Of a stretch of 64,000 nucleotides of DNA, positions 20,849 to 31,398 are shown piece after piece. The stretch is from assembly GCA_031769625.1 (NCBI GenBank), contig JAUIMM010000702.1, positions 2,588,501-2,652,500 on the forward strand, written 5' to 3'. How positions within the stretch are numbered: position 1 is the first letter of the stretch; every line of letters starts with the position of its first letter. Under the pieces are notes generated by a model. The model made no database searches. It was not told the DNA's origin and saw nothing but the letters and a program-made list of their open reading frames with translations. Both the position numbers and the translations under genes were made by a program. The DNA is from Taudactylus pleione (Eukaryota; Chordata; Amphibia; Anura; Myobatrachidae).

Positions 20849-23800
20849 GTACCCCCCCTTTCAGGGTGGGCACCGAACACCCCATAGGCTTATTTGGAAA
20901 TTTCCTATGGAAGTCTCGGACCAACCGTGGAGCATGCACATCGGAAGCATTGACCCAAGCCCTTTCTTCGGGACCATAGCCCCTCCAATCGATGAGGTAT
21001 TGAGGAGTATTAAACTTAAGGCGTGAATCCAAGATCTTCTCCACTTCAAACTCAGTACCCTGTAAAGTATGTACTTGAGGCAATTTGGGAGGAACAATTT
21101 GAAATCGATTGAGCACCAGAGGATGTAAAAGAGAAATATGGAATGTATTGCAGATTTTCATTTGAGGAGGAAGTTCCAATTTATACACTACTGGATTGAT
21201 TATCTTAATGATGCGATAGGGGCCAATAAAGCATGGAGCAAGTTTCATCATGGGTACCTTCAAACGAATGTTCTTGGAAGATAACCAAACCCTATCCCCA
21301 ACTTTTAAAAAGGGAACAGCCAAACGTTTCCTATCGGCAAATCTCTTGTAATTCTTTGAGGATTGTACCAAGGGATGGTGAATCTTATTCCACAGGGTTG
21401 AAAATGACTCAATCTCCTTGACTGCTGCCAGAACTTCTACCGCTGGAAGATGTTTGAAGTCAGGGACTCGGGGATGTCTACCGAAGACAGTGAAGAAGGG
21501 TGTGGACTTGGATGACGAATGATACTTAAAATTGTGAGAAAATTCTGCCCATGGTAAAAGGTCCACCCAATCATCCAGAGAAGATGATACAAAAAGCCTG
21601 ATGAAAGTCTCAAGTTCTTGATTAACCCTTTCGGTTTGACCATTCGTCTGAGGGTGGTATGCTGAAGAAAATGTTAATTTAACTCCACATGTATTGCACA
21701 GGGCTCTCCAAAATTTGGCCACGAATTGGACCCCACGATCAGAGATTATCTCCTTAGGGAGACCGTGTAATCTGAAGATATCCCGGATTAATATTTTAGC
21801 CAATTGAGGAGCCGATGGAAGACCAACCAGAGGAACAAAATGTGCCATTTTTGAGAAGCGATCCACGACCACCCATACCGTATTGTGTCCCTTGCATCGA
21901 GGTAGCTCGGAAATGAAGTCCATAGAGATATGAGTCCATGGGGCAACTGGAACCGGTAATGGGCGTAATGGACCCATCACCCTCCTGCGAGGTGTCTTAT
22001 GCTGCGCACATTTAATACAGGACAGGACAAATTCTCTGACATCTCCCTTCATGGTGGGCCACCAGTAGGAATGTAGTAGGAATTGGTAAGTTTTAGTGAT
22101 TCCAGTATGACCAGCAAATAACGAAGCGTGAGCCCATGTCAACAGTTTTTTACGTAAACTGGGGATAACAAAAATTTTTCCCGGAGGCGGAGAGGATATC
22201 TGTGTAGGAGCAAAAACAATTGGATCAAGAATTGGACGTATCTGCGGATGGTCCTCTTCCTCTACCATAGTCATAAAAGAACGGGAGAGAGCATCCGCTT
22301 TTTTGTTTAAAATGCCTGGTCGAAATTGAAGCCTTAGATTGAAACTGGAAAAAAAAAGAGACCATCGGGCCTGCCTGGCATTCAATCTATGAGCAGTTTG
22401 TAGATAAGTTAGGTTCTTATGGTCTGTAATGACCGTAACTGGAAATCTAGCTCCTTCCAGAAGATAACGCCATTCCTCTAGTGCCAAGCGTATAGCTAAT
22501 AGTTCCTGATCTCCAATAATATAATTTTTCTCTGCGGGAGAGAATTTCCGGGAGAAGAATCCGCAGGGGTGGATCTTCCCATCTTCAGCGATCTGAGACA
22601 ATACGGCCCCAATTCCAACAGAGAATGCGTCCACTTCTACCGTAAATGGTTGATCCAGCTGAGGCTGGCGGAGAATTGGGGCTGTGGAAAATGCAATTTT
22701 TAATTTTTTAAAAGCTTGTATTGCTGGATCAGGCCAAGAGGATGGGCTGGCTCCCTTCCTTGTGAGAGAAGTGATAGGAGAGACCAATGTGGAGAAATGT
22801 GGAATGAACCTCCTATAATAATTTGCAAAACCCAAGAAACGTTGAGTAGCTTTCAACGAAGTAGGCTGAGGCCAATCGGCAATAGCTTTCAGTTTATCAG
22901 GGTCCATTTGAAGAATTTTTCCAGAGATTATATGCCCCAGGAAGGGTACCGAGGTCTGATTAAAGAGGCATTTTGACAACTTTCCAAAGAGACGATGATT
23001 TCGGAGACGAGACAACACTTCTAGTACATGCCGATGATGGTCTTGTAAGTTTGTAGAAAAAATTAAAATATCATCGAGATAAACTACCACAAATTTATAG
23101 AGAATGTCCTGAAAAATCTCGTTGACGTAGCCTTGAAAAACAGCTGGCGCGTTACAGAGTCCAAAAGGCATTACCAGGTACTCGAAGTGTCCATCCCTAG
23201 TATTAAAGGCGGTTTTCTACTCATCCCCTGCCTTTATTCGAATTAAATTGTAGGCCCCGCGTAAGTCTAGTTTGGTGAAAAACTGAGCTCCTCGGACCTT
23301 GTCGAAAAGTTCGGAAATCAAGGGTAGTGGATACCGATTCTTTATCGTTATTTGGTTTAGGCCCCGATAATCTATACAAGGGCGGAGCCCTCCGTCCTTT
23401 TTTCCTACGAAGAAGAACCCTGCTCCAGCAGGAGAGGATGACGGCCGGATAAATCCTTTAGCAAGGTTGTCCTTAATGTACTCTGCCATAGCGGTAGTCT
23501 CAGGAACAGATAATGGATAAACACGGCCACGAGGAGGGGTCTTCCCCGGAAGCAGGTCAATAGCACAATCCCATGGTCGATGCGGAGGGAGTTTATCTGC
23601 CGCTTGTTCGCAGAATACATCAGCGAAATCCTGGTAGGGTTCTGGTAAATTGGACTGAGAGGGACCCACAGAGATAGAGGGTGGAGAGAACATCTCGGAT
23701 GGACAGGTAACTGTGGTTAACTTACGCAAAGGAACCATCTTGGTCAAACACTTCTGTAAACAACTTGATCCCCAGGACAAAATTTGCATCTTATTCCAAT

Positions 23801-24193
23801 TGAACACAGGGTTGTGCTTTTTTAACCAGGGTAGCCCCAATACCAGCTCATAGGGAGATTTAGGTAACACAAATAATTCCAGCCATTCCTGATGAAGACA
23901 TCCAATCTTTATGGATACTGGATGGGAGAGAGAAGAAAGAGATTCTCCTAGCACTGTTTTACCATCTAAGCAGGAGAGTACTAGTTTATTGGGTAATGGA
24001 ACGACAGGAATACCTAGAGTCCGAACGAGAGTATCTGAAATGAAATTGCCTGCCGCTCCGGAATCCATTAGAGCTTTAACCCTCTTTGTCCTGGACCCAT
24101 GGGAAAGCGACACTGGTAGAAGACTGTCTGTTATTTGGGATGACTTGGACATAACCCCTAACTGAATGCTCCCTACTTCAGTCAGGGTCTCGC
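20793..24193 (-). pseudogene. pol: Sushi-type pol: protease, RT, RNase H, integrase, chromodomain
   Basis: The -1 frame after the slippery site encodes a retropepsin ([13 protein letters not shown], Asp near 24065). RT follows with KLDLRGAYN and the YLDD catalytic box at 23070-23081. Next come RNase H (QPFTVEVDAFSVGIGAVLSQ) and integrase with an HHCC zinc module (HASLFAGHTG...CIKCAQH, about 22000-22140) and a D,D,E core (HISMDFISEL, ISDRGVQF, NGQTERVNQELE). A C-terminal chromodomain (FEVEKILDSR...YLIDWRGYGPEERAW, about 20900-21060) completes it. A single TAG at 23217-23219 replaces Trp in a conserved GDEW motif between the two open halves. The frame otherwise stays open from protease to the end and runs past the polypurine tract about 56 bp into the LTR. 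The product is a polyprotein for reverse transcription and integration; the chromodomain is known to steer chromoviruses to chromatin. Confidence 0.93.
20852..20862 (-). promoter_or_regulatory. Polypurine tract
   Basis: Sense-strand GAAAGGGGGGG lies 3 bases upstream of the 3' LTR, in the expected place to prime plus-strand DNA. The pol frame runs through it. Confidence 0.85.
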
Positions 24194-25122
24194 ATTTCCC
24201 GCAAGCAGAGGACAATTCTTCAAAATGTGGTCGGGAGGAGCACAATAAATACATAATTTATTTTGGAAGCGCCTGTTAAGTTCTACAGCTGTAAGCTTGT
24301 ACTTATTGACCTGCATGGGTTCTTCTTCACTACTAGGAGAGAGAGAAGACTGGTTCACAGGAGGAGTACGGACCTGAAAGCGTTCCCCCCTGCCTCTACT
24401 AGCCCAGCGTTCCCGATGGCGAAGGTCGATCTTGATGCAGAGGGAGATGACATCAGCAAAGGACTCCAGTAAATCTTTGGAGGCCAACTCGTCCTTCATC
24501 CTTTCTGATAGTCCATGGAGGAAGGATGCCTTGAGAGCTTCCTCGTTCCACTTTAGCTCAGATGCCAGGGTTTGAAACTGAACTACATACTGACCAACAG
24601 ATCGGGTCCCCTGGCGCACACGAAGCAAATCGGATGAGGCTGAAGCGAAGCGGCCTGGTTCGTCAAAAATCCTTTTAAATGCTGAAACAAATCCTTCATA
24701 ATTTGACACAATGGGGTCAGGGGAGAGACCCAGTCCAGAGCAGCCCCGGTCAACAGGGAAATAACATATGCCACCTTTGCTCGAGAGGTAGGGAGATTCT
24801 GGGGGAGACATTCAAATTGGATCTCGCATTGGTTAATAAACCCTCGGCACCGCCTGGGATTACCATCAAATCTTTCCGGGGTTGCCAACTGGAGACGAGA
24901 TTTAGATCCCGAAGCCCCTTGAGGCAAAACAGGTGGAGGGGGTGCAGCGGCTGCAGCTGGTGGAACCAGGAGAATAGATGCCAATGTAGTTTGGATCGAG
25001 ACCAGCTGTCTAGAGAGCTCCTGCAGGTACTGGGCCACTTGCTGTTGGGCTGCCTCCTGGTTATCCATCCGAGAGGCCAGGTCCTGAAGGGACCCTGTAC
25101 CTTGGGACCCAGCGGCTTCCAT
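24182..25122 (-). pseudogene. gag: Sushi-type gag with CCHC zinc knuckle
   Basis: I chose ATG 25122, 18 bases after the 5' LTR (starts MEAAGSQGTGS), because upstream in-frame sequence is LTR. An N-terminal Gln/Leu coil (QQQVAQYLQELSRQL) and a Pro/Ala linker precede the capsid-like RFDGNPRRCRGFINQCEIQF. A later segment FKRIFDEPGRFASAS is typical of PEG10/RTL-related gags. Near the C-terminus is a zinc knuckle [14 protein letters not shown] (CX2CX4HX4C). A frameshift near 24715-24735 separates the two halves. The stop is TGA at 24182-24184, just beyond the slippery site. Gag forms the particle and binds RNA. Confidence 0.9.
24194..24200 (-). promoter_or_regulatory. -1 ribosomal frameshift heptamer
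   Basis: Sense G-GGA-AAT sits in the correct gag register, 9 bases before the gag stop. Slipping one base back continues as [14 protein letters not shown] into protease. PEG10, domesticated from a sushi element, is known to use G-GGA-AAC. Confidence 0.85.
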
Positions 25123-25127
25123 TGTGT

Positions 25128-25140
25128 GGCCTGAACAAAC
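25128..25140 (-). promoter_or_regulatory. Primer binding site, probably self-primed
   Basis: Sense sequence next to the 5' LTR is GTTTGTTCAGGCC. It lacks the TGG start usual for tRNA 3'-end pairing. Ten bases, TTGTTCAGGC, are complementary to GCCTGAACAA at 25933-25942 within the LTR. Tf1/sushi elements are known or proposed to prime from the 5' end of their own RNA. Confidence 0.75.
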
Positions 25141-26238
25141 TGTCACGCTTGGCGCTGGGGGAGTGGAAACTCTGAGTCCGGGTTGCGGGAGGAAACGAAG
25201 GCGAGGGGCCTGGATATATGTTCTCCTCATCCACAGCTCTCGAGTGTTGATGAGACCTGGGCAATGGTGCGGAGTCTAACCCACAGGATGGTGTTCGCCA
25301 GTGACCCCTCCAATCGGGATTTGGGCTTAGCTGCACCCTGTGAGCAGGTCGCGGTCCTTTGACCAGGTACCCCAGCTCAGTGGGAATTGGAGACACAAAT
25401 AACCGTGGCCCTAATAAGAGATGCCTAAGGTTTAAGGCACTGTGGAGTGATCCACAAACAACGTAAAGAAGTCTGGCAATACTGTAGCACAAAGTTCACT
25501 AGTGACACGTTTAACACACAGGCAGATATGGTAATTCACTGTTGTATGAAGTTCACTAGAGGCTCGTTTAGCACACAGGCAGCTGGTAATTAATTGTTGC
25601 ACCTGGTTCACTAGAAACTTGTTTAGCACACAGGCAGATGGTAATACACTGTTGCATGAAGTTCACTAGAGACACGTTTAGCACACAGGCAGATGGTAAT
25701 TCACTGTTGCACAAGGTTCACTAGAGACACGTTTTAGCACACAGGCAGATGGTAATACACTGTTGCAAGAAGTTCACTAGAGACACGTTTAGCAGCCAGG
25801 CAGATGGTAACTCACTGTTGCACAGGGATCACAGTAACGTCTTGGCACACAGGCAGAGATGGAACACACTGTAGAGGAAATAGAACGCCAGGAACCTGGA
25901 CCGGAACTCAACTAGGGACTAGGAGACAACCGTTGTTCAGGCAGTTTGCAGAAAGGTGGAAGCAGGCTATATACCCCACAGAACCCTTTGATAGGTGCAC
26001 AGCGATCAGCTGACGCTCACCTATTCCAGGCCAGAAGTACAGTCACATGGGCCGACTGACATGGCGGCGCCCATGCTGGGAACCCCGAGTCCAGACACCG
26101 GACCGCCCGCAGTCCCCTACGCACAGGGAGAATGCTCAGCATCCTCTCAGCCGCCGCGCCAGCTGCCCGACCGCCTGGGAGATCAAAGGAAGCCGGCGAG
26201 GAGGTAAGGCCGCACTGATCCCCGGCAGAGCCCTGACA
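25141..26238 (-). repeat. 5' LTR of the sushi element
   Basis: 1098 bp with six 55-bp units (25494-25830). TATA box and predicted start at 25967-25974 and about 25942, giving U3 of about 296 bp and R-U5 of about 800 bp. Confidence 0.95.
25967..25974 (-). promoter_or_regulatory. TATA box of the sushi LTR promoter
   Basis: Sense GTATATAG ends 24 bases before GCCTGAACAA (25942), so initiation about 30 bp downstream of the TATA would put that sequence at the RNA 5' end. The same box is conserved in the 3' LTR near 20575-20585. Confidence 0.75.
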
Positions 26239-26928
26239 GACATGAATTGTGAGGAATTGGTGTTCCTTTGAGTTAATGGATTTTTGGGGTGTAGATTATA
26301 TTCACTATACTCGTCTGTATCAAAAATGTCTGTTTCGGAAGAGGAGGGTATATGATCTAAGGGATCTATATGTCTTTTTCTTTGCGGTTTACTCCAACGA
26401 AGGATTTCCTGAGGAGAAATCATGTTTGTCTCTATTAAATTTATTTTGTTTGCGTTAAATTATTGTTTTATCTTACTCCTCTAAATCTTTTTTAATTTTA
26501 ATGAAGAAATTTTGAAAAGCGGGGTTTTGCTCCCATTGCTCTAGAGTCTGGCCTAGTTTTTCAACCTCCCTGGTGCATTCTTCTAGAACCAGATGGTCAT
26601 GTTTAATTAATATCCCCATTAGCTCATGGGAGCATTTCAGTAGACTGTTCTCCCACTCTTTTCTCAAGTTCTCAGTACATAAATCAAATGTTGGGAAAAG
26701 TTTGGGACGTAAACCCCTTGGAGTGATTTTCTGTTTACAGCAATTTTCCAGGCTAATTAGATCCCAATTTATCCTAGTTTGTCTCTGTAGGATACGTTTG
26801 AGCTTGATCAATTCTTCTTCTCAACCTGTGTTGATATCTAGATTATTAGCTTCCTGAGAGAAAATACCTTCTAGATCTTCCAAGCGACGTCTGTTATTTA
26901 ATTCAGTTTTAAGAATGAAACTGGTCAT
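26239..26928 (-). pseudogene. PLE-1 N-terminal region, 5' of the LTR insertion
   Basis: ATG at 26926-26928 starts MTSFILKTELNNRRRLEDLE. An in-frame TGA follows near 26823, then the frame reopens as LIKLKRILQRQTRINWDLIS and KVTPRG-like KITPRGLRPKLFPTFD, ending in a coil. The counterpart in PLE-2 (TLRKYIDNKFIPRGLRIFKS, 62.7-63.6 kb) shares the xxPRGLR motif and layout, which supports the assignment. A frame change near 26430-26470 leads to a basic/acidic segment, then the sushi element interrupts at 26239. The function of this N-terminal region in Penelope elements is not established. Confidence 0.7.
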
Positions 26929-27029
26929 GGTATAGAGTAAATGTACATTATTCAAAATTTGAAAAATAGAAAAATATAGCCAAAACAAGTTGGTTTAAAA
27001 GGCAGGAATAAAGAGTCAAAAACGTGATC

Positions 27030-27370
27030 ATGGAGACCATCGATCTGGGTTATTCCCAGGTCAGCCCCGTTCACACTGAACCTGGGTCTGCCCTGGTAAA
27101 CTTGTGAGGTCATGAAAAGTGGAAGGTGACTGCTCCACAGCCATCAATCAGCTCATTTTAGGCATGACCCAGGTCTGATAACCCAGGTTGCACAGTTTAC
27201 ACTGCACCATTAGCCAGGTTCATCCTGGGTCCAACCCTGGTAGCTACCTGGGTTGGATTGCCTGGTCAGTTGACCCGGGTTATTTATCAGGGACCCTTTT
27301 ACACTGAGCTGCAACCCAGGTAGACCCAGCAAAAACCCAGGTTTTTGCTCTGGTGTAAAAGGGGTATTAC
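27030..27370. mobile_element. CCAGGTCAGCC-family MITE fragment
   Basis: Repeated, partly inverted CCTGGGT/ACCCAGG motifs, ending GGTGTAAAAGGGGTATTA. It matches the piece at 13341-13440, suggesting the whole PLE-1 nest lies within or beside copies of this family. Confidence 0.5.
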
Positions 27371-27999
27371 CTGCTGTCAGCTGGACAGGTCCTCCTCCGC
27401 TCCCTCCAGCACTCCCTGGTCCCTCCTCTGGCTCTGGTGGCTGCTCTGACACTGTGTTCTCCCTGCAGAACACAGTAAAGTTTAGGAATTTTTTTTTTTA
27501 GAGATGGTTGATCCCTACAGTGCGAGATGGGAATTAATGGAGAAGATAATAGCGTTATCTTTTCCATTAACCCATTGCTGAATAGGGGGTTAACATAAAA
27601 AAATTGGAAATTATGATTTCCGCATTTTTTATGTAAGAAAATCATTGCTGAATAGACCCCATTATTTATTAAACTTTTAACACATTAAATATCGCAGTCC
27701 TCTGATACGAAAATTTCTACTGTAAAATATTGACACCTTGCAGTGTTTTCTGAAAAAGTTATGTTTTCTTCGATTGTATTAAGCACAGAAAATAATTTTT
27801 ATTTTGTAATTTGATTCCTTTCGTTTTCACCATCTATTGGTGGCAAGTTAGGTAGAATGTACTGAAAAGGTATTGTGGGAAAGGCATATTTTGTCATCTC
27901 TCCCCTGAACCTCTGAATTGCTCCACCTCTCTAGATAGCACCAGAAGACTGAATAGATTTTCTCCACTTGTCAAAACATCTGATATTAAAAAACAATCT
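27371..27999. other. No gene seen; MITE end at ~27660
   Basis: A CTGCTGAATAGACCCC-type end near 27645-27660 follows a short foldback (AGATAATAGCGTTATCTTTTC). The rest is AT-rich. Confidence 0.4.
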
Positions 28000-29380
28000 C
28001 TTAAATAAAAGAGAAGGTATATCTGCACACTCACAATAAGTTGACCTGTAACAATTACAGTATATGAAAATCTCCATAGTAATTATCGACCTTGTGGTAT
28101 TAAGTTATGGGGGTGCAGCCCTATCCAACCAAACTGAACTGTAGTGTGTAGAGAAAAGCTAGGGGTTGTTACTAATGGGCACACAAAAAGAAAATAAATG
28201 AAATTAAAACTTGACTTTTATTCTTTATGATATAAAAATTCCCAATCCCTGGAAAGAGTACAGTGAAATATAGAGGTTAAAAGAAAGGTTCCAGACTAAC
28301 TAACATAAATACAACATTGGTGTATAAAGGATGAAATAAGTGAACACGAAATGTGTAAAAAGGAAGGTCCACTATTTTGTCTCTTATCTTATTAACACTG
28401 TACTATAATAGAGCAGAGTAAATCTATATAGTATAAATATATTAAGTGCAATTATGACTATATATATAGATACTCCGCAAAATAAATAGGGTGGTTGTAA
28501 GATCAGATGTTGGATATTAATGGTCTAATATTAGCATACGGCAATAATAAAATATGTGAAATCAAATAATAGTGTCAAATTCACTGCACAAATTATTTAA
28601 TAAAGAGTCAAAAAGTAAATATACCTCTAGTGTATATGAGATGGCTGCTCACTCTATCATCTATGGTTCATGCAGTTACAGAATTAGAATTACTGCTGTA
28701 GTCACACTAGGATACAATGTAACAGTATATTTGTGAGCTCTCATAGAATGTAGCAATCTGGAAATAGTTAGAGTTCTGTGAGTAGCAATATTGTTGTTCT
28801 TTGCTATCAGATGCACTAATAAGTTCTGGTGAGGTATAAATTCATTTGAAAGTAAGCCGCAGCTGTTCATAGACAACTTGGAACTATCTATCCAAAATAC
28901 AATTGTTCACTTATAAATTATCACATAGCATGTGTATTATTCCCCCTAGGGACAATAAACCTCTTGCAAAGATTGTACTTCATATGGTAATCAATATGGG
29001 AGACACAAAAGTTTATTAGCCACAAATCACACTGTCCTTTAATATTAGTATTGCTTGGCAACTACCTATATAAAACTGCCTTAGAGTGAGAGTGCTGCTC
29101 GATATCAAAGTGAATCTTATTACTATGTCATTCGCAGCTTAAAACTCCCTCACTTCTTATTTAGTGAAGGCAATATTAAGATAGTACAGATAACACATGC
29201 ATATTTCATGAGACCATGCGGTGGACACCGCTGAAACGCCAACGTACGCGTTTCACTGAATAGTCAGCTTTGTCAAGGCTGAACCAATAATATTGAATGA
29301 TCTGGTGCAAAAATAGTAAACTAAAAAATCAGACATCTACTAACACAGATCTGCATTTAAAACTGACATAAAACTTATCT
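28000..29380 (-). mobile_element. Probable PLE-type terminal region (no ORF)
   Basis: It has an AT-rich body, a segment AGAGAAGGTATATCTGCACAC at its low-coordinate edge that recalls PLE-2's GGAGAAAAAAGTGGGCGC edge, and a hammerhead-like motif at 29240-29290 on the minus strand. No RT or nuclease is present. Assignment by layout only. Confidence 0.35.
29240..29290 (-). ncRNA. Hammerhead-like motif (degenerate)
   Basis: On the minus strand UUGACAA (29270-29276) is followed by an extra A, a GCUGA/UCAGU hairpin, GAAA (29251-29254) and CGCGUAC. As at 31-80, core positions 3 and 8 read U and A, and position 7 is the variable one. Activity is doubtful. Confidence 0.35.
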
Positions 29381-29715
29381 TACAAACAATGTGATCAGGG
29401 GACACTGTAAGCGATCAATCAGGACCCGTTCTGCACATGTGAAGAACAGGTCCTGTGCATGCACAGACGCCCCACCATCGGGTTTGTATGTAAACCATTG
29501 TGTTTGCGTACAAATCCGTATCAAGCTGTGTGACTCCTATGCACACAGAAGACCTGATGCTGATCTGCATGTAACTGCACCTAAAATCACAGGTATAAAA
29601 TGCATATAATAAATAAGCCACTATTATGATAATGTGCATGTTAGCACTAGTTGCATATACACTCAGCTTAAGTCTGGCATACGTCATACATTTTCACCCA
29701 CAAAAATATAGTATA

Positions 29716-30958
29716 TACGAGAACTGATTCAAAAGTAATGAGACTGCCTCTGTTTTTCTGTCCCATAGGTAGACGTGGCAATGCTATGCTGATTATTGTG
29801 AAGCTCATACATCGATGTGTTTGAACCTGCGATTGGACTGCCTTAGTCTTCTTTGTTTGGTAACAGTGAGGGAAGATCTTTGTACGTTTCGTCATGGCGG
29901 ATGAGGAAGACGTGTCTGTAAGATTACATCAGAGATGTGTGATTGAATTTTGTATTAAACTTTGAAAAGTGGAAACTAAACTCATGAAATGAAATGTTAC
30001 GGCAAGCATAAGGTGTAGAAACAATTAGCCATGCTGCGGTATTTCGGTGGTGGAAGCACTTCAAAGAGGGTAATACGCGAGTGACTGATGAAGCGCATTC
30101 TGGGAGATCATCCACCACGGTTACAGATGTCAACATTGCCAAAGTTGCAGAGATGTTGCCAAATGACAGAAGGTTAACTTTACGCAAACTTTCGGCTTCA
30201 CTTCGGCATCTCATTCTAATGGGTTCAGCATATTGTGACAAAGGAACTGAAAATGCATCACGTGTGTGCCAGGAATTCACAGAAGAGCAGATGCAATAAC
30301 GAATTGAATCATGCAAGAACACCATTCGAATGTCAGCGAGGATACCCATTAGCTGACATCAATTGTGATGAGTGACGAATCATGGATTCATCATTATGAT
30401 CTGGTATCCCACAACACTCCAGTATATGGAAACATGCAAATTCGCTTTCCGAAACATTCTGTGTGATTCCTTCGGCATACAAAGTCATGCTTCTGCTGTT
30501 CTTTGATACGCACGGTATGATCTTACAGCACTGGGTGGCCCGTGGACAGACAATTAATGGTGGCTACTATGAAAATCCATTTGTGTGGAGCAATGAGGAA
30601 GAAAATACCACATTTGCTGCATTGACAGCACTGACTGAAATGAATGGGACAGCACTGGAACACCCTCCATATAGCCCGGAATTAGCACCCTGTGATTTCT
30701 GGGCATTCCCAACCCTGAAAAAACAACTGCACATAAGGAAGTTCTCAACAGATGACTAAGTGAAAAATGCCACAGCCACCGCACTATAAGTGATGTCACA
30801 AAACCGTCTACTGCACGTCTTTAAATTGTTGAAACGCTGCAAAAAATATATTGAATGTGAAGGACTCTACTTTGATAAAGAAAAATGTTCAGATCCGGTG
30901 GAGTCATCTGATTCTGAATAAAACAGTCAGTCTCATTACTTTCCAATCAGCCCTCATA
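29716..30958 (+). mobile_element. mariner transposon, decayed
   Basis: Inverted ends TACGAGAACTGATTCAAAAG and complement of CTTTCCAATCAGCCCTCATA share AAGTAATGAGACTG and start/end at TA. The length of about 1.24 kb is normal for mariner. Confidence 0.85.
29894..30900 (+). pseudogene. mariner transposase pseudogene
   Basis: ATG 29894 begins MADEEDVSVRLHQRCVIEFC, the N-terminal helix-turn-helix region. Later fragments in shifting frames include VNIAKVAEMLPNDRRLTLRK, MSDESWIHHYD (first catalytic Asp block), LLFFDTHGMI, and LEHPPYSPELAPCDFWAFP, which holds the third catalytic Asp of the mariner D,D34D signature. The second Asp block (HHDNAPAH in active relatives) is not intact; a deletion removes it. 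Several stops make this copy dead. Mariner transposases normally run about 345 residues. Confidence 0.85.
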
Positions 30959-31398
30959 CACAAGCATTGAAGAAAGTACAAAGCATTGCCAATAAGCCAA
31001 TCACAAGCAGTTAGCTAGTGCTGGTGACCATTATGATCATCATTATGTATTTGCACCTGCCCACGTGCATGCACAAATAATATGGATTTTACATTCATAT
31101 ATACTGTAAGTCTGTGACACGGTCTGCTTAAACACGCCCACACTGTACTCTGCCTACATTAGAATAAATTTCCCACCTCTCCAGGCACATAGTTGCTGAT
31201 GATTTTATGAGCATGTGCAAATCGATGTAAGTTACACAATGCAAACTTGCGTAGGTCTCACTCTGCATCAGCTCGAAGTTGCAAAGGTCACAGAGTATGC
31301 TCAAAGCACTTTTCACTTGTTTATTTGGACAAGTCTAGACATTATTGAATTAAATTTATTTTTATGGTTTTGCAAAAATGCAGTTGACTTGTCCCAAA

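Larger units (their letters stand above)
19695..26238 (-). mobile_element. Tf1/sushi-type Ty3 chromovirus LTR retrotransposon, nearly complete
   Basis: TG...CA-bounded LTRs at 25141-26238 (5') and 19695-20848 (3') flank gag and pol on the minus strand. A perfect 5-bp duplication GACAT lies at 19690-19694 and 26239-26243. The LTRs look about 98-99% identical by eye apart from one 55-bp repeat unit. The chromodomain, very short leader, CCHC knuckle and -1 slippery site fit the Tf1/sushi group. Lesions seen are one frameshift in gag and one Trp-to-stop change in RT. It is inserted in PLE-1. Confidence 0.95.
13480..26935 (-). mobile_element. Penelope-like element PLE-1, decayed, hosting a sushi element
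   Basis: Coding pieces in the order N-terminal region (26239-26928), middle/RT (17958-19689) and GIY-YIG (17215-17922) run on the minus strand. The sushi element (19695-26238) splits them. A 3' region down to about 13480 contains a locally duplicated segment, an AT microsatellite, an inserted TIR element and a hammerhead-like motif. Both outer limits are estimates. No 5' pseudo-LTR is seen. Confidence 0.7.
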
